Assembly: GCF_050717535.1 (NCBI RefSeq)
Contig: NZ_JBOITM010000041.1
Coordinates: forward strand, 1-64,000
Origin: Clostridium_AD sp050717535
Lineage (GTDB): Bacteria; Bacillota; Clostridia; Clostridiales; Clostridiaceae
Direction of reading: 5' to 3'
DNA: 64,000 bases
Shown here: positions 53,353 to 61,988 of the stretch, in pieces
Numbering within the stretch: position 1 is the first letter of the stretch
Layout of the letters: every line of letters starts with the position of its first letter
Notes under the pieces: model-generated
What the model was told of the DNA's origin: nothing
What the model saw: only the letters and a program-made list of their open reading frames with translations
The model's database searches: none
Made by a program: the position numbers and the translations under genes

Positions 53353-53907
53353 ATGGATTTAACTATTAAGATTGCAGAAGGATTTATAGGATTGTTTAAA
53401 GTAGGATCAAAAACCTTCCTAAGCTGGATGACAGGCATTGTACCATTAGTATTGTTGTTACTCGTATTTATGAATACTGTAATTAATTTGATTGGTCAAG
53501 AGAAGGTTAATAGGTTTGCACAATGGGCTTCTAAATACTCTTTAATGAGAAATATGGTACTACCTTTTGTTGCATCATTTACATTATGTAATCCAGCAGC
53601 ATTTACTTTAGGAAAATTTTTACCTGAATTTTATAAACCTAGTTATTATGCAGCTGTTGCACAATATTGTCACACAAGTAGCGGTATATTTCCACATATT
53701 AACCCAGGTGAGTTATTTCTTTATCTTGGAGTTGCAGCTGGTATAACAACTCTTGGTTTAAGTGTTACTCCACTAGCAATAAGATATCTTCTTGTTGGAT
53801 TTGTAATGAATGCTGTAGGTGCATACGTCACTGATTTTACAACAGCATATGTTTGTAAGAAATCTGGCATTAAATTAAGTAAAGTAGCTAAAGTATCTAA
53901 ATCATAA
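53353..53907 (+). CDS. srlA: sorbitol PTS permease component EIIC
   Basis: The membrane part of the glucitol/sorbitol phosphotransferase transporter. 184 residues with about four to five hydrophobic segments; FIGLFKVGSKTFLSWMTGIVP and TSSGIFPHINPGELF match SrlA. In this family the IIC domain is split between SrlA and SrlE. ATG 53353 is preferred to GTG 53344 because AAAGGGGTG at 53337-53345 then lies at a correct distance. It is coupled to srlE, 13 bp downstream. Confidence 0.9.
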   Translation: MDLTIKIAEGFIGLFKVGSKTFLSWMTGIVPLVLLLLVFMNTVINLIGQEKVNRFAQWASKYSLMRNMVLPFVASFTLCNPAAFTLGKFLPEFYKPSYYAAVAQYCHTSSGIFPHINPGELFLYLGVAAGITTLGLSVTPLAIRYLLVGFVMNAVGAYVTDFTTAYVCKKSGIKLSKVAKVSKS

Positions 53908-53920
53908 GGGGGGTAAAATA

Positions 53921-54925
53921 ATGAGTAAATATAATAGTATAAGAATTGAAAAAGGTAAAGGCGGATGGGGTGGACCTTTTGTAGTGACACCTACTGATCA
54001 AAAAAATAAAATTGTGTATATTGTTGGTGGAGGAGAAAAACCGGCAATTGTAGATAAAATAGTTGAGTTAACAGGAATGGAATCAGTAAATGGATTCAAA
54101 ACTTCGGTTCCTGATAACGAGATAGCTTTAATAGTTATTGATTGTGGTGGCACATTAAGATGTGGAGTTTATCCACAAAAGGGCATTCATACTGTAAATA
54201 TTATTCCAACAGGAAAATCAGGTCCTTTGGCGAAATATATTACTGAAGAACTTTATGTATCTAATGTTGGAATAGACCAAATTACATTAACAAATGAAAC
54301 AGGAAAAGCATCCAATTCTTTTGATAGCAAGAACGAAGTACCTAAGAAGTCAGAATACTCAACTGACAAGAAGCTAACTGCACAAAATGCTGAGAAGGGA
54401 AGCATTATTGCTAAGTTCGGTATGGGCGCTGGTAAAGCAATTGCCATAATGTTACAAGCTTCAAGGGAAGCTGTTCAAACAATGATTAATACAATTATAC
54501 CGTTCATGGCATTTGTTTCAATGTTAATTGGTATCATCCAAGGGAGTGGAATTGGAAATGTTTTTGCAAAGGTTATGTCACCACTCGCTGGTAATGTATG
54601 GGGATTAATGCTTATTGGATTCATATGCTCATTGCCTATCCTTTCACCATTGCTAGGACCTGGTGCTGTTATTGCACAGGTAATAGGAACTCTAATTGGT
54701 GTTGAGATAGGAAAAGGAAATATAAATCCGAACTTAGCATTACCTGCATTATTTGCTATTAACACACAAAATGCTTGTGACTTCATTCCTGTTGGATTAG
54801 GTCTAGAGGAAGCTGATCCTGAGACCGTGGAAGTAGGAGTACCATCAGTATTATACTCAAGATTCTTAAATGGAGTACCACGTGTATTTGTAGCTTGGGT
54901 AGCAAGTTTCGGTTTGTATCGATAG
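53921..54925 (+). CDS. srlE: sorbitol PTS component EIIBC
   Basis: 334 residues. The N-terminal EIIB part has IEKGKGGWGGPFVV and VIDCGGTLRCGVYPQKG with the phosphorylated Cys. The C-terminal part is the rest of the membrane domain (from about 180: IPFMAFVSMLIGIIQGSGIG, LPILSPLLGPGAVIAQVIGT). It receives phosphate from SrlB and passes it to sorbitol as it enters. Length and both domains are normal, so the transporter is intact even though the operon's two regulators are broken. Confidence 0.92.
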   Translation: MSKYNSIRIEKGKGGWGGPFVVTPTDQKNKIVYIVGGGEKPAIVDKIVELTGMESVNGFKTSVPDNEIALIVIDCGGTLRCGVYPQKGIHTVNIIPTGKSGPLAKYITEELYVSNVGIDQITLTNETGKASNSFDSKNEVPKKSEYSTDKKLTAQNAEKGSIIAKFGMGAGKAIAIMLQASREAVQTMINTIIPFMAFVSMLIGIIQGSGIGNVFAKVMSPLAGNVWGLMLIGFICSLPILSPLLGPGAVIAQVIGTLIGVEIGKGNINPNLALPALFAINTQNACDFIPVGLGLEEADPETVEVGVPSVLYSRFLNGVPRVFVAWVASFGLYR

Positions 54926-54947
54926 ATTAAACAAAAGGGAGAATTAA

Positions 54948-55316
54948 ATGATGATTTATACTACACAAGTTAAAGAAATTGGTCTTAATGCAAAAGAATT
55001 TTTAAATGAAGAAATTATAGTGTTGTTCGGATTTAATGCTCCGCCTGACCTAAAACCATATTGTTTTCTCATTGATCAAAATAATCTAGAAGAATCTATT
55101 GAAGTTAACGATAAGTTACTTATAAATGATGATAGTTATAAAATTATTGCGGTTGGTGATCAGGTCAACAAAAACTTGAAGGATTTAGGTCATATTACAA
55201 TAAATTTCAAGGGCGATATAAGTAATTTGATGGCAGGTTCCTTATATGTTGAAAAGAAAGAAATAAGTAAAATTGAGGTAGGGACAAAAATTATTATTGA
55301 AAAAAACAACAATTAG
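54948..55316 (+). CDS. srlB: sorbitol PTS component EIIA
   Basis: 122 residues, the usual size. YTTQVKEIGLNAKEFL and ILFGF-like starts match SrlB; the His of DLGHITINFKGD is the likely phosphorylation site, and GSLYVEK is the C-terminal motif. It carries phosphate from HPr to the SrlE EIIB part. It begins 22 bp after srlE, with AAAGGGAG upstream. A second in-frame ATG follows the first directly; either could be used. Confidence 0.9.
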   Translation: MMIYTTQVKEIGLNAKEFLNEEIIVLFGFNAPPDLKPYCFLIDQNNLEESIEVNDKLLINDDSYKIIAVGDQVNKNLKDLGHITINFKGDISNLMAGSLYVEKKEISKIEVGTKIIIEKNNN

Positions 55317-55330
55317 AAAGGAATGATACT

Positions 55331-55990
55331 ATGTTTTTAGATACAGCAAATATTAACGATATAAATAAGTATATGAAGACCGGTGTATTAAAAGGTGTAA
55401 CAACAAATCCCACAATTCTTCTTAAAGAAAATATAAATAGGTTTAAACAGATAGAAAATATTCTTGGAACTAATACAGAACTCCTATTTGTTCAACTCGT
55501 TGGTGACACATTAGAAGAACTTTGCGACGATTATGAAAACCTCAAGAACATCGATGGCTGTAAAAGAATTGCATATAAGGTACCTATAAATCTTGTAGGG
55601 CTAAAAGTTGTAAATAGAATTAAAGCTGATAATCCAGAAACTATTGTATTAGGTACAGCTATTTACTCAGCGGATCAAGGAATACTAGCTGCTTTAGCTG
55701 GTTGTGATTATGTAGCACCTTATGTAAATAGAATGTCAAACAACAATATCAATCCCTTTAATGAAATTTCAAAAATGAAATCATTCTATGAGGATAGAGA
55801 GCTTGATTGTAAAATTTTGGCGGCAAGTTTCAAGAATACTAACCAAATACTAGATGCATTAGAAGCTGGTGCAGATACTTGTACCATTCCAGCTGATCTC
55901 TTCAAACAGATGGCTAACAAGAATTTAGCCTTAAATGCTATTGAAGTATTTAATAAAGATGGACGAAAGCTAGACGAGATGACAATATAA
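55331..55990 (+). CDS. fsa: fructose-6-phosphate aldolase (transaldolase-like)
   Basis: A 219-residue class I aldolase of the small TalC/FSA group. MFLDTANINDINKYMKTGVLKGVTTNPTI is the N-terminal signature, IAYKVPIN carries the Schiff-base Lys near residue 84, and VLGTAIYSADQGILAALAGCDYVAPYVNRM is typical. FSA splits fructose-6-phosphate into dihydroxyacetone and glyceraldehyde-3-phosphate. As the last gene of the sorbitol operon it would act on the product of SrlD. Transaldolase activity is the alternative; length and sequence alone do not decide. RBS AAAGGAATGAT precedes the ATG. Confidence 0.85.
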   Translation: MFLDTANINDINKYMKTGVLKGVTTNPTILLKENINRFKQIENILGTNTELLFVQLVGDTLEELCDDYENLKNIDGCKRIAYKVPINLVGLKVVNRIKADNPETIVLGTAIYSADQGILAALAGCDYVAPYVNRMSNNNINPFNEISKMKSFYEDRELDCKILAASFKNTNQILDALEAGADTCTIPADLFKQMANKNLALNAIEVFNKDGRKLDEMTI

Positions 55991-56136
55991 TTATTCAATA
56001 TCATTAATGATGGGCTAGAACATGGGAGGATTAACAAATATAACCAGATTGTTGATATAAAAATTTCTTAACCCTTTTAAACCATGTAGATAAACAGCAG
56101 TATGAAATATCTCTGGAGTGAATTGTAATGCAAAGC

Positions 56137-56174
56137 TTAAAACCGGAATTTCTAAATAAAATTTCCGGTTTTAA
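56137..56174 (+). terminator. hairpin after the sorbitol operon
   Basis: TTAAAACCGGAA 56137-56148 pairs with TTCCGGTTTTAA 56163-56174 (12 bp, perfect), a 14-base loop, no strong T run. The 55991-56218 interval otherwise shows no gene; one short ATG frame at 56128 was rejected. It also lies at the end of the minus-strand GT4 gene. Confidence 0.5.
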
Positions 56175-56218
56175 ACTTGTTTGCAAGGTGCATAGAGGAA
56201 ATTTCATGCTTTTTTTAA

Positions 56219-57349
56219 TTATGAAAGACATTCTCTATTGTACACACTCTCATAAACTTTAAGAGTATTGAGTGCAGTATTTTGCCAAGAATATTCACTA
56301 GCTCTTTTTAATCCTTTAGAACTTAATTCTGATCTTAATTTTTCGTTACTAAGTAAGTTGCCTATGGCCGACGATATTTCTGAGATATCATAGGGATTTA
56401 TTAGAATTCCACCATCTCCGACTACTTCTGGAATAGAGGTAAGGTTAGAAGCTATTACAGGCGTGCCACAATTCATTGCCTCTAGTGGAGGGAGTCCAAA
56501 GCCTTCATAAAAAGATGGGTATATAAAGGTGTCACAAGAGTTATAGAAAATAGGTAAATGTTCTTCTGGCACAAAACCAGTAAAAATAACATGAGAGTCT
56601 AGTCCGAGTTCATGTGTAAGTTTTAATAATTTTTGGCTGGAGTCTTTATACCCACCTACTATAACTAAATTATATTTTTTTTCTAAATCCTTATATACTC
56701 TAGAAAAAGCAGTTAAAACAGAACTCACATTCTTTCTTTCACTAAAACCACCTAGATAAAGTATAAATGGGTCTGTTAAATTATACATATCTTTTAGAAA
56801 ATCTTTGCAAAGGGTTTTGTCTAAAGGAGCATATTTTTTATCTGCGGCCAGTGGTGTTACAAAAATCTTGCTTTCATCTATAGGAAAAAATTTAAGAATA
56901 TCACGTTTTGAAAATTCGGATACAGTTATTATTCCATCACAGCCTCCTATAATTAAGGGCATTTCTTTTAAAAATTTCAGTAAATATCCTTTTCCTACTG
57001 TTTCGGGCATTACGTATGGAATTAAATCATGTATAGTGATTATTTTCTTGCAAGAAATTTCTTCAGAGAAACCTATACCATTTTGTGGCATATGATATAT
57101 GTCTATTTTTTCTTTTAATATATTGGCTGGAAAATAATAATCCTCAAAAAAACGTTGATGTTTTTTGGAGGTCATTACTATTTTGCAGTTTTCTCTTTTT
57201 ATAGTTTCATAATTATCACCTGACCAAAAGACATGGTAGTTATTTATAATATCTATGTTAATTAAGTTTTTAAGTACATTTTCTGTATAGGTACCTATCC
57301 CAGTGCCACTATAAAAATTGATACCCCTAGCATCAATTGCAATCCTCAT
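56219..57349 (-). CDS. family 4 glycosyltransferase of the spore coat cluster (copy 1)
   Basis: 376 residues, GT-B. RIAIDARGINFYSGTGIGTYTENVL is the acceptor-side loop, LYLGGFSERKNVSSVL and VIVGGYKDSS the nucleotide-sugar side, and FIYPSFYEGFGLPPLEAMNCGTPVIASN the EX7E motif. It is a close paralogue of 60727-61854. Start ATG 57349 with GAGGAG upstream is preferred over GTG 57358. It is divergent from a CotS-like gene at 57534, and the same pairing recurs 4 kb on. Known relatives (CotSA of B. subtilis) sit with cotS in the spore coat, so glycosylation of a coat protein is likely. Confidence 0.82.
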   Translation of the reverse strand: MRIAIDARGINFYSGTGIGTYTENVLKNLINIDIINNYHVFWSGDNYETIKRENCKIVMTSKKHQRFFEDYYFPANILKEKIDIYHMPQNGIGFSEEISCKKIITIHDLIPYVMPETVGKGYLLKFLKEMPLIIGGCDGIITVSEFSKRDILKFFPIDESKIFVTPLAADKKYAPLDKTLCKDFLKDMYNLTDPFILYLGGFSERKNVSSVLTAFSRVYKDLEKKYNLVIVGGYKDSSQKLLKLTHELGLDSHVIFTGFVPEEHLPIFYNSCDTFIYPSFYEGFGLPPLEAMNCGTPVIASNLTSIPEVVGDGGILINPYDISEISSAIGNLLSNEKLRSELSSKGLKRASEYSWQNTALNTLKVYESVYNRECLS

Positions 57350-57533
57350 AGGATTCACTCCTCAAAATTATTAGAAAAAAATTGTACATAAAATTTGAAA
57401 TCCCATTGAAAAGATTATATATATTAATATACTGTTTTGTATTGAAAAGTGTGCTATTTAAGCAAACATAATTGTGCACAAATTATTCGGTGGCCTCATA
57501 TACTACAATAGAACAATATTTCGGAGGCATGCA

Positions 57534-58544
57534 TTGGAAATCCAGGAATTAAAGGATTTAGTACAAAAAAATTATTCCATTTGTATTAACACATTAGAAA
57601 AAATAAAAAATGTATACAGAATAGAAACGCAAAATGAGATGTATTGCTTGAAAATCATTAATTATGACTTTAAGCATTTTTTATTTATCGTTGGTGCAAT
57701 AAAACATTTGCAGGTCAATGGTTTTCAAAAAATACCTGAAATTATTACAACTGTTGATAACAAGGATTATATAGCACTTGAGAAGAAATATGCTTATCTA
57801 ACACCTTGGGTAAACGCAAGGGAGTGTAATTACGATAATCCTGTAGAAATAAAGTTATGCACTTCAAAGCTTGCGCAGCTTCATAAAAAAAGTTTGAATT
57901 TTAAGGTTACACCAGATATGAAACCCAGGATAGCATGGCTTAAATGGATAGAAACATTTAAAACCAGGGAAAGGGAAATATTAGATTTTAAAAGAAGAAT
58001 ACATGAAAAAACATGTATTACTGAATTTGATAATAACTATTTAGCAATAATGGATGAGGAGCTGGAACGATGTAATAGATCAATATATAATTTATGCAAA
58101 AGTGAATATGTAAGTAAGATGAAGGAGGAAATAAAACATAGGGGATTATGCCATCATGATTATGCTCATCACAACGTATTAATAGGAAAAAATGGAGAAG
58201 TGAATATTATTGATTTTGATTATTGTATCTTAGATACTCATTTACATGATTTAAGTAGCCTGTTAATAAGAAGAATGAAAAATGGAAAATGGAGTTTAGA
58301 TAACGCACTTTTTATAATGGATAGCTACAATGATATAAATCTAGTATACAAAGATGATAATGAGATAATGGCAGCATTTATGGAATTTCCCCAGGAATAT
58401 TGGCAAATAGGAATTCAATATTATTGGGAAAAAAAAGACTGGGGAGAAGAGTTCTTTTTAAAAAAACTTCAGAAGAATTATGAGGATAGAGAGGAGAAGC
58501 AAATTTTTATTGATAAGTTTAGCAAAATAAAATATGGGAGGTAG
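57534..58544 (+). CDS. CotS-family spore coat protein (kinase-like fold)
   Basis: 336 residues with a phosphotransferase (APH/HAD-kinase-like) fold. The N-lobe is visible in YRIETQNEMYCLKIINYDFKHFLFIVGAIKHL (Lys of the ATP site), and the catalytic loop is HHDYAHHNVL near residue 207, followed by IIDFDYC (metal Asp). These residues suggest that a kinase reaction is possible. CotS family members are spore coat proteins, some linked to glycan or phosphate transfer. TTG 57534 is used because CGGAGG at 57522-57526 is 7 bases upstream; the earlier in-frame codon at 57474 is not well supported. It begins a string of coat genes running right. Confidence 0.82.
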   Translation: MEIQELKDLVQKNYSICINTLEKIKNVYRIETQNEMYCLKIINYDFKHFLFIVGAIKHLQVNGFQKIPEIITTVDNKDYIALEKKYAYLTPWVNARECNYDNPVEIKLCTSKLAQLHKKSLNFKVTPDMKPRIAWLKWIETFKTREREILDFKRRIHEKTCITEFDNNYLAIMDEELERCNRSIYNLCKSEYVSKMKEEIKHRGLCHHDYAHHNVLIGKNGEVNIIDFDYCILDTHLHDLSSLLIRRMKNGKWSLDNALFIMDSYNDINLVYKDDNEIMAAFMEFPQEYWQIGIQYYWEKKDWGEEFFLKKLQKNYEDREEKQIFIDKFSKIKYGR

Positions 58545-58548
58545 TATT

Positions 58549-58773
58549 GTGGGGAAAAATAAAGATGATTTGTACAATGAAGAAGTGGAAATTGACATGT
58601 TACTGCCAGAAGAATCTACTGTAGAGGAATATGACACAAGACTTGATAATATGAAGGAGGAAGTTAAAAAACTTAAGAAAATAAGAAAAAGACAAAAGAA
58701 ACTTAGAGAATTAGAATTTGAACAAAAAGAGATATTGAAGAAGATGGACAAAAATTATAAAAAGAATAGATAG
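58549..58773 (+). CDS. small coiled-coil protein of the spore coat cluster
   Basis: 74 residues, very charged and Lys/Glu rich, with no hydrophobic segment. From about residue 30, a heptad-like helix (NMKEEVKKLKKIRKRQKKLREL) continues to the C-terminus, so a coiled coil or a dimer is likely. GTG 58549 is used with GGGAGG upstream; an ATG 15 bases earlier sits in that site. It lies 4 bp after a CotS-like gene and 21 bp before the next coat gene, so it is in the operon. No known family is recognised. Confidence 0.6.
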   Translation: MGKNKDDLYNEEVEIDMLLPEESTVEEYDTRLDNMKEEVKKLKKIRKRQKKLRELEFEQKEILKKMDKNYKKNR

Positions 58774-58794
58774 ATTAAATTAGAGGTGATGCCA

Positions 58795-59559
58795 GTGGCA
58801 ATAAGCATCTATAATGAATTTTCTGACTATATGGTGTTTAGAGGTATTAAAAATGTAGAGCCAAATGAATTTAAATATATAGATATGGATTTAGACATAA
58901 CTGAACAATTAGTAATTGAACAGTTTCGTGCTATTAGTGCTTTTCATGAAAAATCTTTAGGATTTAACGGGTATCTTAGAAATAGGTTAAATAACAATAC
59001 AGGAAAAGTAATAGAGGAATATAAAATTTCTATTAAAAAGCTGGCTGGAGATATAAAAAATATTAAAAAAAATGAATGTACGGATCCCTGTGAAAAATTA
59101 ATTATTGAATATGGACAGGAAGTTATAAAGAGAGGGGAAGGATGTATAAGAGCAGCATATGAATCAGATTATATAGGGATTATAACAAGGAGTATGAGAA
59201 GAAACGAAATATGTTTAGGTAATACAGGTTTTCAAAACCTACGAAAAAATCATTTTGTTGAAGTAGTTAGTTTCGACAATTGTAATTATAACATGGTGGA
59301 AATAGATTGTTTCATTTTGCTTAGTAAATTAAAAAGAAAAGGACTGAATTTGGACTTTCGTAAACTTATTAATGAATTCTGTTACATTGAGGAATTAGGT
59401 GAGAGGAGTTCTAAATTTCTAATTGCTCTAATTTCTTATCCTAATGAATTCATAAAGTATTGTAATAGGTATAGAGAAGCTAAAAAATATGGGCAGGATG
59501 ACAAATTTGCAAAGAAACTTAGAAAAGCTTTAATTCAAGATGGAGATTCATTACTTTGA
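58795..59559 (+). CDS. degenerate CotS-like protein, probable pseudokinase
   Basis: 254 residues. The C-terminal half follows CotS: LGNTGFQNL sits where HHDYAHHNVL lies in active-type CotS, VVSFDNCNYNMVEIDCFILLSKLKRKGL matches IIDFDYC and the following helices, and LISYPNEFIKYCNRYREAKK mirrors the FPQEYWQI segment. The catalytic Asp in the HHD motif is replaced (Asn) and the N-terminal half is short and helical, with no N-lobe Lys site. It probably binds a substrate or partner without kinase activity. Start GTG 58795 follows GAGGTGATG; ATG 58789 and GTG 58786 overlap that site. Confidence 0.65.
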   Translation: MAISIYNEFSDYMVFRGIKNVEPNEFKYIDMDLDITEQLVIEQFRAISAFHEKSLGFNGYLRNRLNNNTGKVIEEYKISIKKLAGDIKNIKKNECTDPCEKLIIEYGQEVIKRGEGCIRAAYESDYIGIITRSMRRNEICLGNTGFQNLRKNHFVEVVSFDNCNYNMVEIDCFILLSKLKRKGLNLDFRKLINEFCYIEELGERSSKFLIALISYPNEFIKYCNRYREAKKYGQDDKFAKKLRKALIQDGDSLL

Positions 59560-59613
59560 TGAGAGTTTAGAAGGAGATTATAGTACTAAGGTTATGATTG
59601 AAGAGGTGATAAC

Positions 59614-60669
59614 ATGCTAGATGCTAGATATAAAGATAAGAATTATTTAAGTAAATATGATTTAGATGTAAATTTATTTAGCGAATTTGATCTATTAGTT
59701 CATGATGTGATTCCAGTAAGGAAGGTATTCATACTTGATACTGATAAAGGGGATAAGGTTTTAAAAAAAGTGAGTTATGGTATCTCCAGACTAGAATTTA
59801 TTAACTATGGTATTGAGTATATTAAAAATAATAGTTTTAATAGAATTATTCAATTTGAAAAGACAAAAAATAATCTTATATATGTTCCTTGGAAAGATGA
59901 GATATATTGTATTATGAGTTTAGTAGAAGGGAGAGAATGTGAGTATAGCAATCCAGTTGATGTTATATTAACTTCAAGAGCACTCGCAGAGCTCCATAGT
60001 GCATCAGTAGGGCTTATAAAGAATGAGGATTTTGAAGTGCTAATAGCAAAAAATCACAAGAGATATTTTTGTGGTAAAATGATTGAAAATTTTAATGAAA
60101 AATTAAGAGAACTTATATTTTTTAAAAGTATAGCAACACTATACCAAAATAAAAATGAATTTGACTATATATTTCTAGAGCATATACAATATTATGAGGA
60201 AAATATAATCCAAAGCATAAAAATTTTGCAATCATCCGAATACTACAATTTATGCACGGAAAAAGAAAAAATTGTATTTTGCCATCATGACTTAGCTCAT
60301 CATAATATATTGATTAATAAGGAAGAAGTATATTTTTTAGATTTTGATTATGCAATAGTAGATTTAAGGGTACATGATATTTGTAATTTTATAAATAAGG
60401 CTATTAAAGATTTTGCTTATAGTATAGAGAAATGCTACAGTATTTTAAATGAATATACACAAGTAAACCTACTAGATCCTAGAGAATTAAAAGTGTTGTA
60501 TGGTTTGCTTAGTTTTCCAGAGGATTTTTACGGTGTATCTAGAGATTATTATACAAGGAAAAAACAATGGAGCGAAGAAGTGTTTTTAAATAGATTAAAA
60601 AGAAAAGTGGAATATAGAGAGGACAGAGAAAAATTTTTAGAGGATTTTAAAAATCATTATAATTGCTAG
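59614..60669 (+). CDS. CotS-family spore coat protein
   Basis: 351 residues with the CotS fold: LDTDKGDKVLKKVSYGISRLEFINYG N-lobe, FCHHDLAHHNILIN with the catalytic His-Asp near residue 224, then YFLDFDYAIVDLRVHDI with the metal Asp. It is about as distant from 57534 as from 61989, which suggests an older split. The ribosome site GAGGTGAT lies 6 bases before ATG 59614. It closes the coat operon before a strong bidirectional terminator. Confidence 0.82.
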   Translation: MLDARYKDKNYLSKYDLDVNLFSEFDLLVHDVIPVRKVFILDTDKGDKVLKKVSYGISRLEFINYGIEYIKNNSFNRIIQFEKTKNNLIYVPWKDEIYCIMSLVEGRECEYSNPVDVILTSRALAELHSASVGLIKNEDFEVLIAKNHKRYFCGKMIENFNEKLRELIFFKSIATLYQNKNEFDYIFLEHIQYYEENIIQSIKILQSSEYYNLCTEKEKIVFCHHDLAHHNILINKEEVYFLDFDYAIVDLRVHDICNFINKAIKDFAYSIEKCYSILNEYTQVNLLDPRELKVLYGLLSFPEDFYGVSRDYYTRKKQWSEEVFLNRLKRKVEYREDREKFLEDFKNHYNC

Positions 60670-60681
60670 GTCCAATATTAA

Positions 60682-60722
60682 CCCCCATTATAGTGTAAGG
60701 AGCACTATGATGGGGGTTAAAT
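60682..60722. terminator. strong bidirectional terminator in the coat cluster
   Basis: TTAACCCCCAT with ATAGTG pairs with CACTAT and ATGGGGGTTAA, one base offset, 7-base loop. It separates the CotS gene at 59614 from the minus-strand GT4. Confidence 0.9.
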
Positions 60723-60726
60723 TTTG

Positions 60727-61854
60727 CTACTTATTCAATAATATATTTTCATAGGCATTTAGGGTAGATGCAGCGGTATGTTCCCAAGTTAGTGTGGATG
60801 CTTTTTTTAACCCTTTAGTTATAAGGGATTGTTTTAAAGAATTATCAACAAGCACGTTATACATTTTTTCACATAAGTCGTTAACGTCATATGGATTTAC
60901 AAGTAAAGCTGAATCTTCCAGTATTTCTGGAATAGAGGTAACGTTAGAAGCGATTACAGGTACTCCACAAGCCATTGCTTCAATTGGGGGTAGCCCAAAG
61001 CCTTCGTAAAAAGAAGGGTATACAAAAAGCTCGCAAGCATTATACATGAAAGGGATATGGTCCATAGAAATAAAGCCTGGGAAAATCACTTTATCCTCAA
61101 TCTTCAAATCTTGTGCTCTTTTTTTATATATATCATAAGATTTACCTTTGCTACCTGCAATTACAAGTTTCATATCTTTTTTTAGTTTTGCTAGGAGTAG
61201 ACTAAATGATTCTAGTAATCCAACAATATTCTTTCTAGGACTAAAGCCCCCGATATATAGAATATAGTCTCCATCAATAGCATAATTCTTTTCAATAATA
61301 ATTTTGCTAAGAGTTTTGTTATAAGGTCTGTAAATATCCTCACTAGCCAAATAAGTAACATATATTTTTTCGCTTGGAAAGTTAAAAGCTTTAATAATAT
61401 CTTGCTTTGAATATTCTGACACAGTAATTATTCCATCGCACAAGGGAATAATATTAGGTATTTTTTCATTGAAAATTTTCAGATATTGTTCACCAACCGT
61501 ATCTGGCATTTTATAGGGGATAACATCATGTAACGTAATAACAAAGGGGCAGCCTTTGCTATCCGGAAGTCCAATACCATTTTGAGGAACATGATATATG
61601 TCTATATATTTGTCTATTAATGGGTTAGGGATGTTCACTTCATTCCAAAAGTTACTTTGATTTTCTTTCGCAATATTATTAATATGAAAATTTTCTTTAA
61701 AGGGTATGGCGAGCTTACAGTCTTCAGGTACAAAGAGTGAATAATTATTACAATTATCTATTTTATTTAAAGAGTGAATTAGTTGGTAACAATAAGTTCC
61801 TATACCAGTTCCCCTGTACCATTTTGCAGCTCTAGCGTCAATTCCAATTCTCAT
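60727..61854 (-). CDS. family 4 glycosyltransferase of the spore coat cluster (copy 2)
   Basis: 375 residues, a paralogue of 56219-57349. RIGIDARAAKWYRGTGIGTYCYQLI, ILYIGGFSPRKNIVGLL, VIAGSKGKSYDIYK and FVYPSFYEGFGLPPIEAMACGVPVIASN repeat its landmarks, so both use a nucleotide sugar. ATG 61854 is chosen since AAGGAG is 7 bases upstream on the minus strand; the upstream codon at 61899 lacks it. It is divergent from the third CotS gene. Its substrate is inferred to be a coat glycan. Confidence 0.82.
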   Translation of the reverse strand: MRIGIDARAAKWYRGTGIGTYCYQLIHSLNKIDNCNNYSLFVPEDCKLAIPFKENFHINNIAKENQSNFWNEVNIPNPLIDKYIDIYHVPQNGIGLPDSKGCPFVITLHDVIPYKMPDTVGEQYLKIFNEKIPNIIPLCDGIITVSEYSKQDIIKAFNFPSEKIYVTYLASEDIYRPYNKTLSKIIIEKNYAIDGDYILYIGGFSPRKNIVGLLESFSLLLAKLKKDMKLVIAGSKGKSYDIYKKRAQDLKIEDKVIFPGFISMDHIPFMYNACELFVYPSFYEGFGLPPIEAMACGVPVIASNVTSIPEILEDSALLVNPYDVNDLCEKMYNVLVDNSLKQSLITKGLKKASTLTWEHTAASTLNAYENILLNK

Positions 61855-61988
61855 TTTAAGACTCCTTAAAGACTGATTTAATATGTGAATATACTTCATT
61901 ATATTAAAAGAACGAATAAATGTTATTAAATAATATAAGAATATATTCTAAAAAAAAATATTGGTAATATAAATTATAAAGGGGGGGG

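Noticed and set aside
56128..56240. Short ATG frame across the hairpin after the sorbitol operon
   Set aside because: It overlaps a hairpin and the end of the minus-strand GT4 gene, and has no recognisable sequence or good ribosome site.
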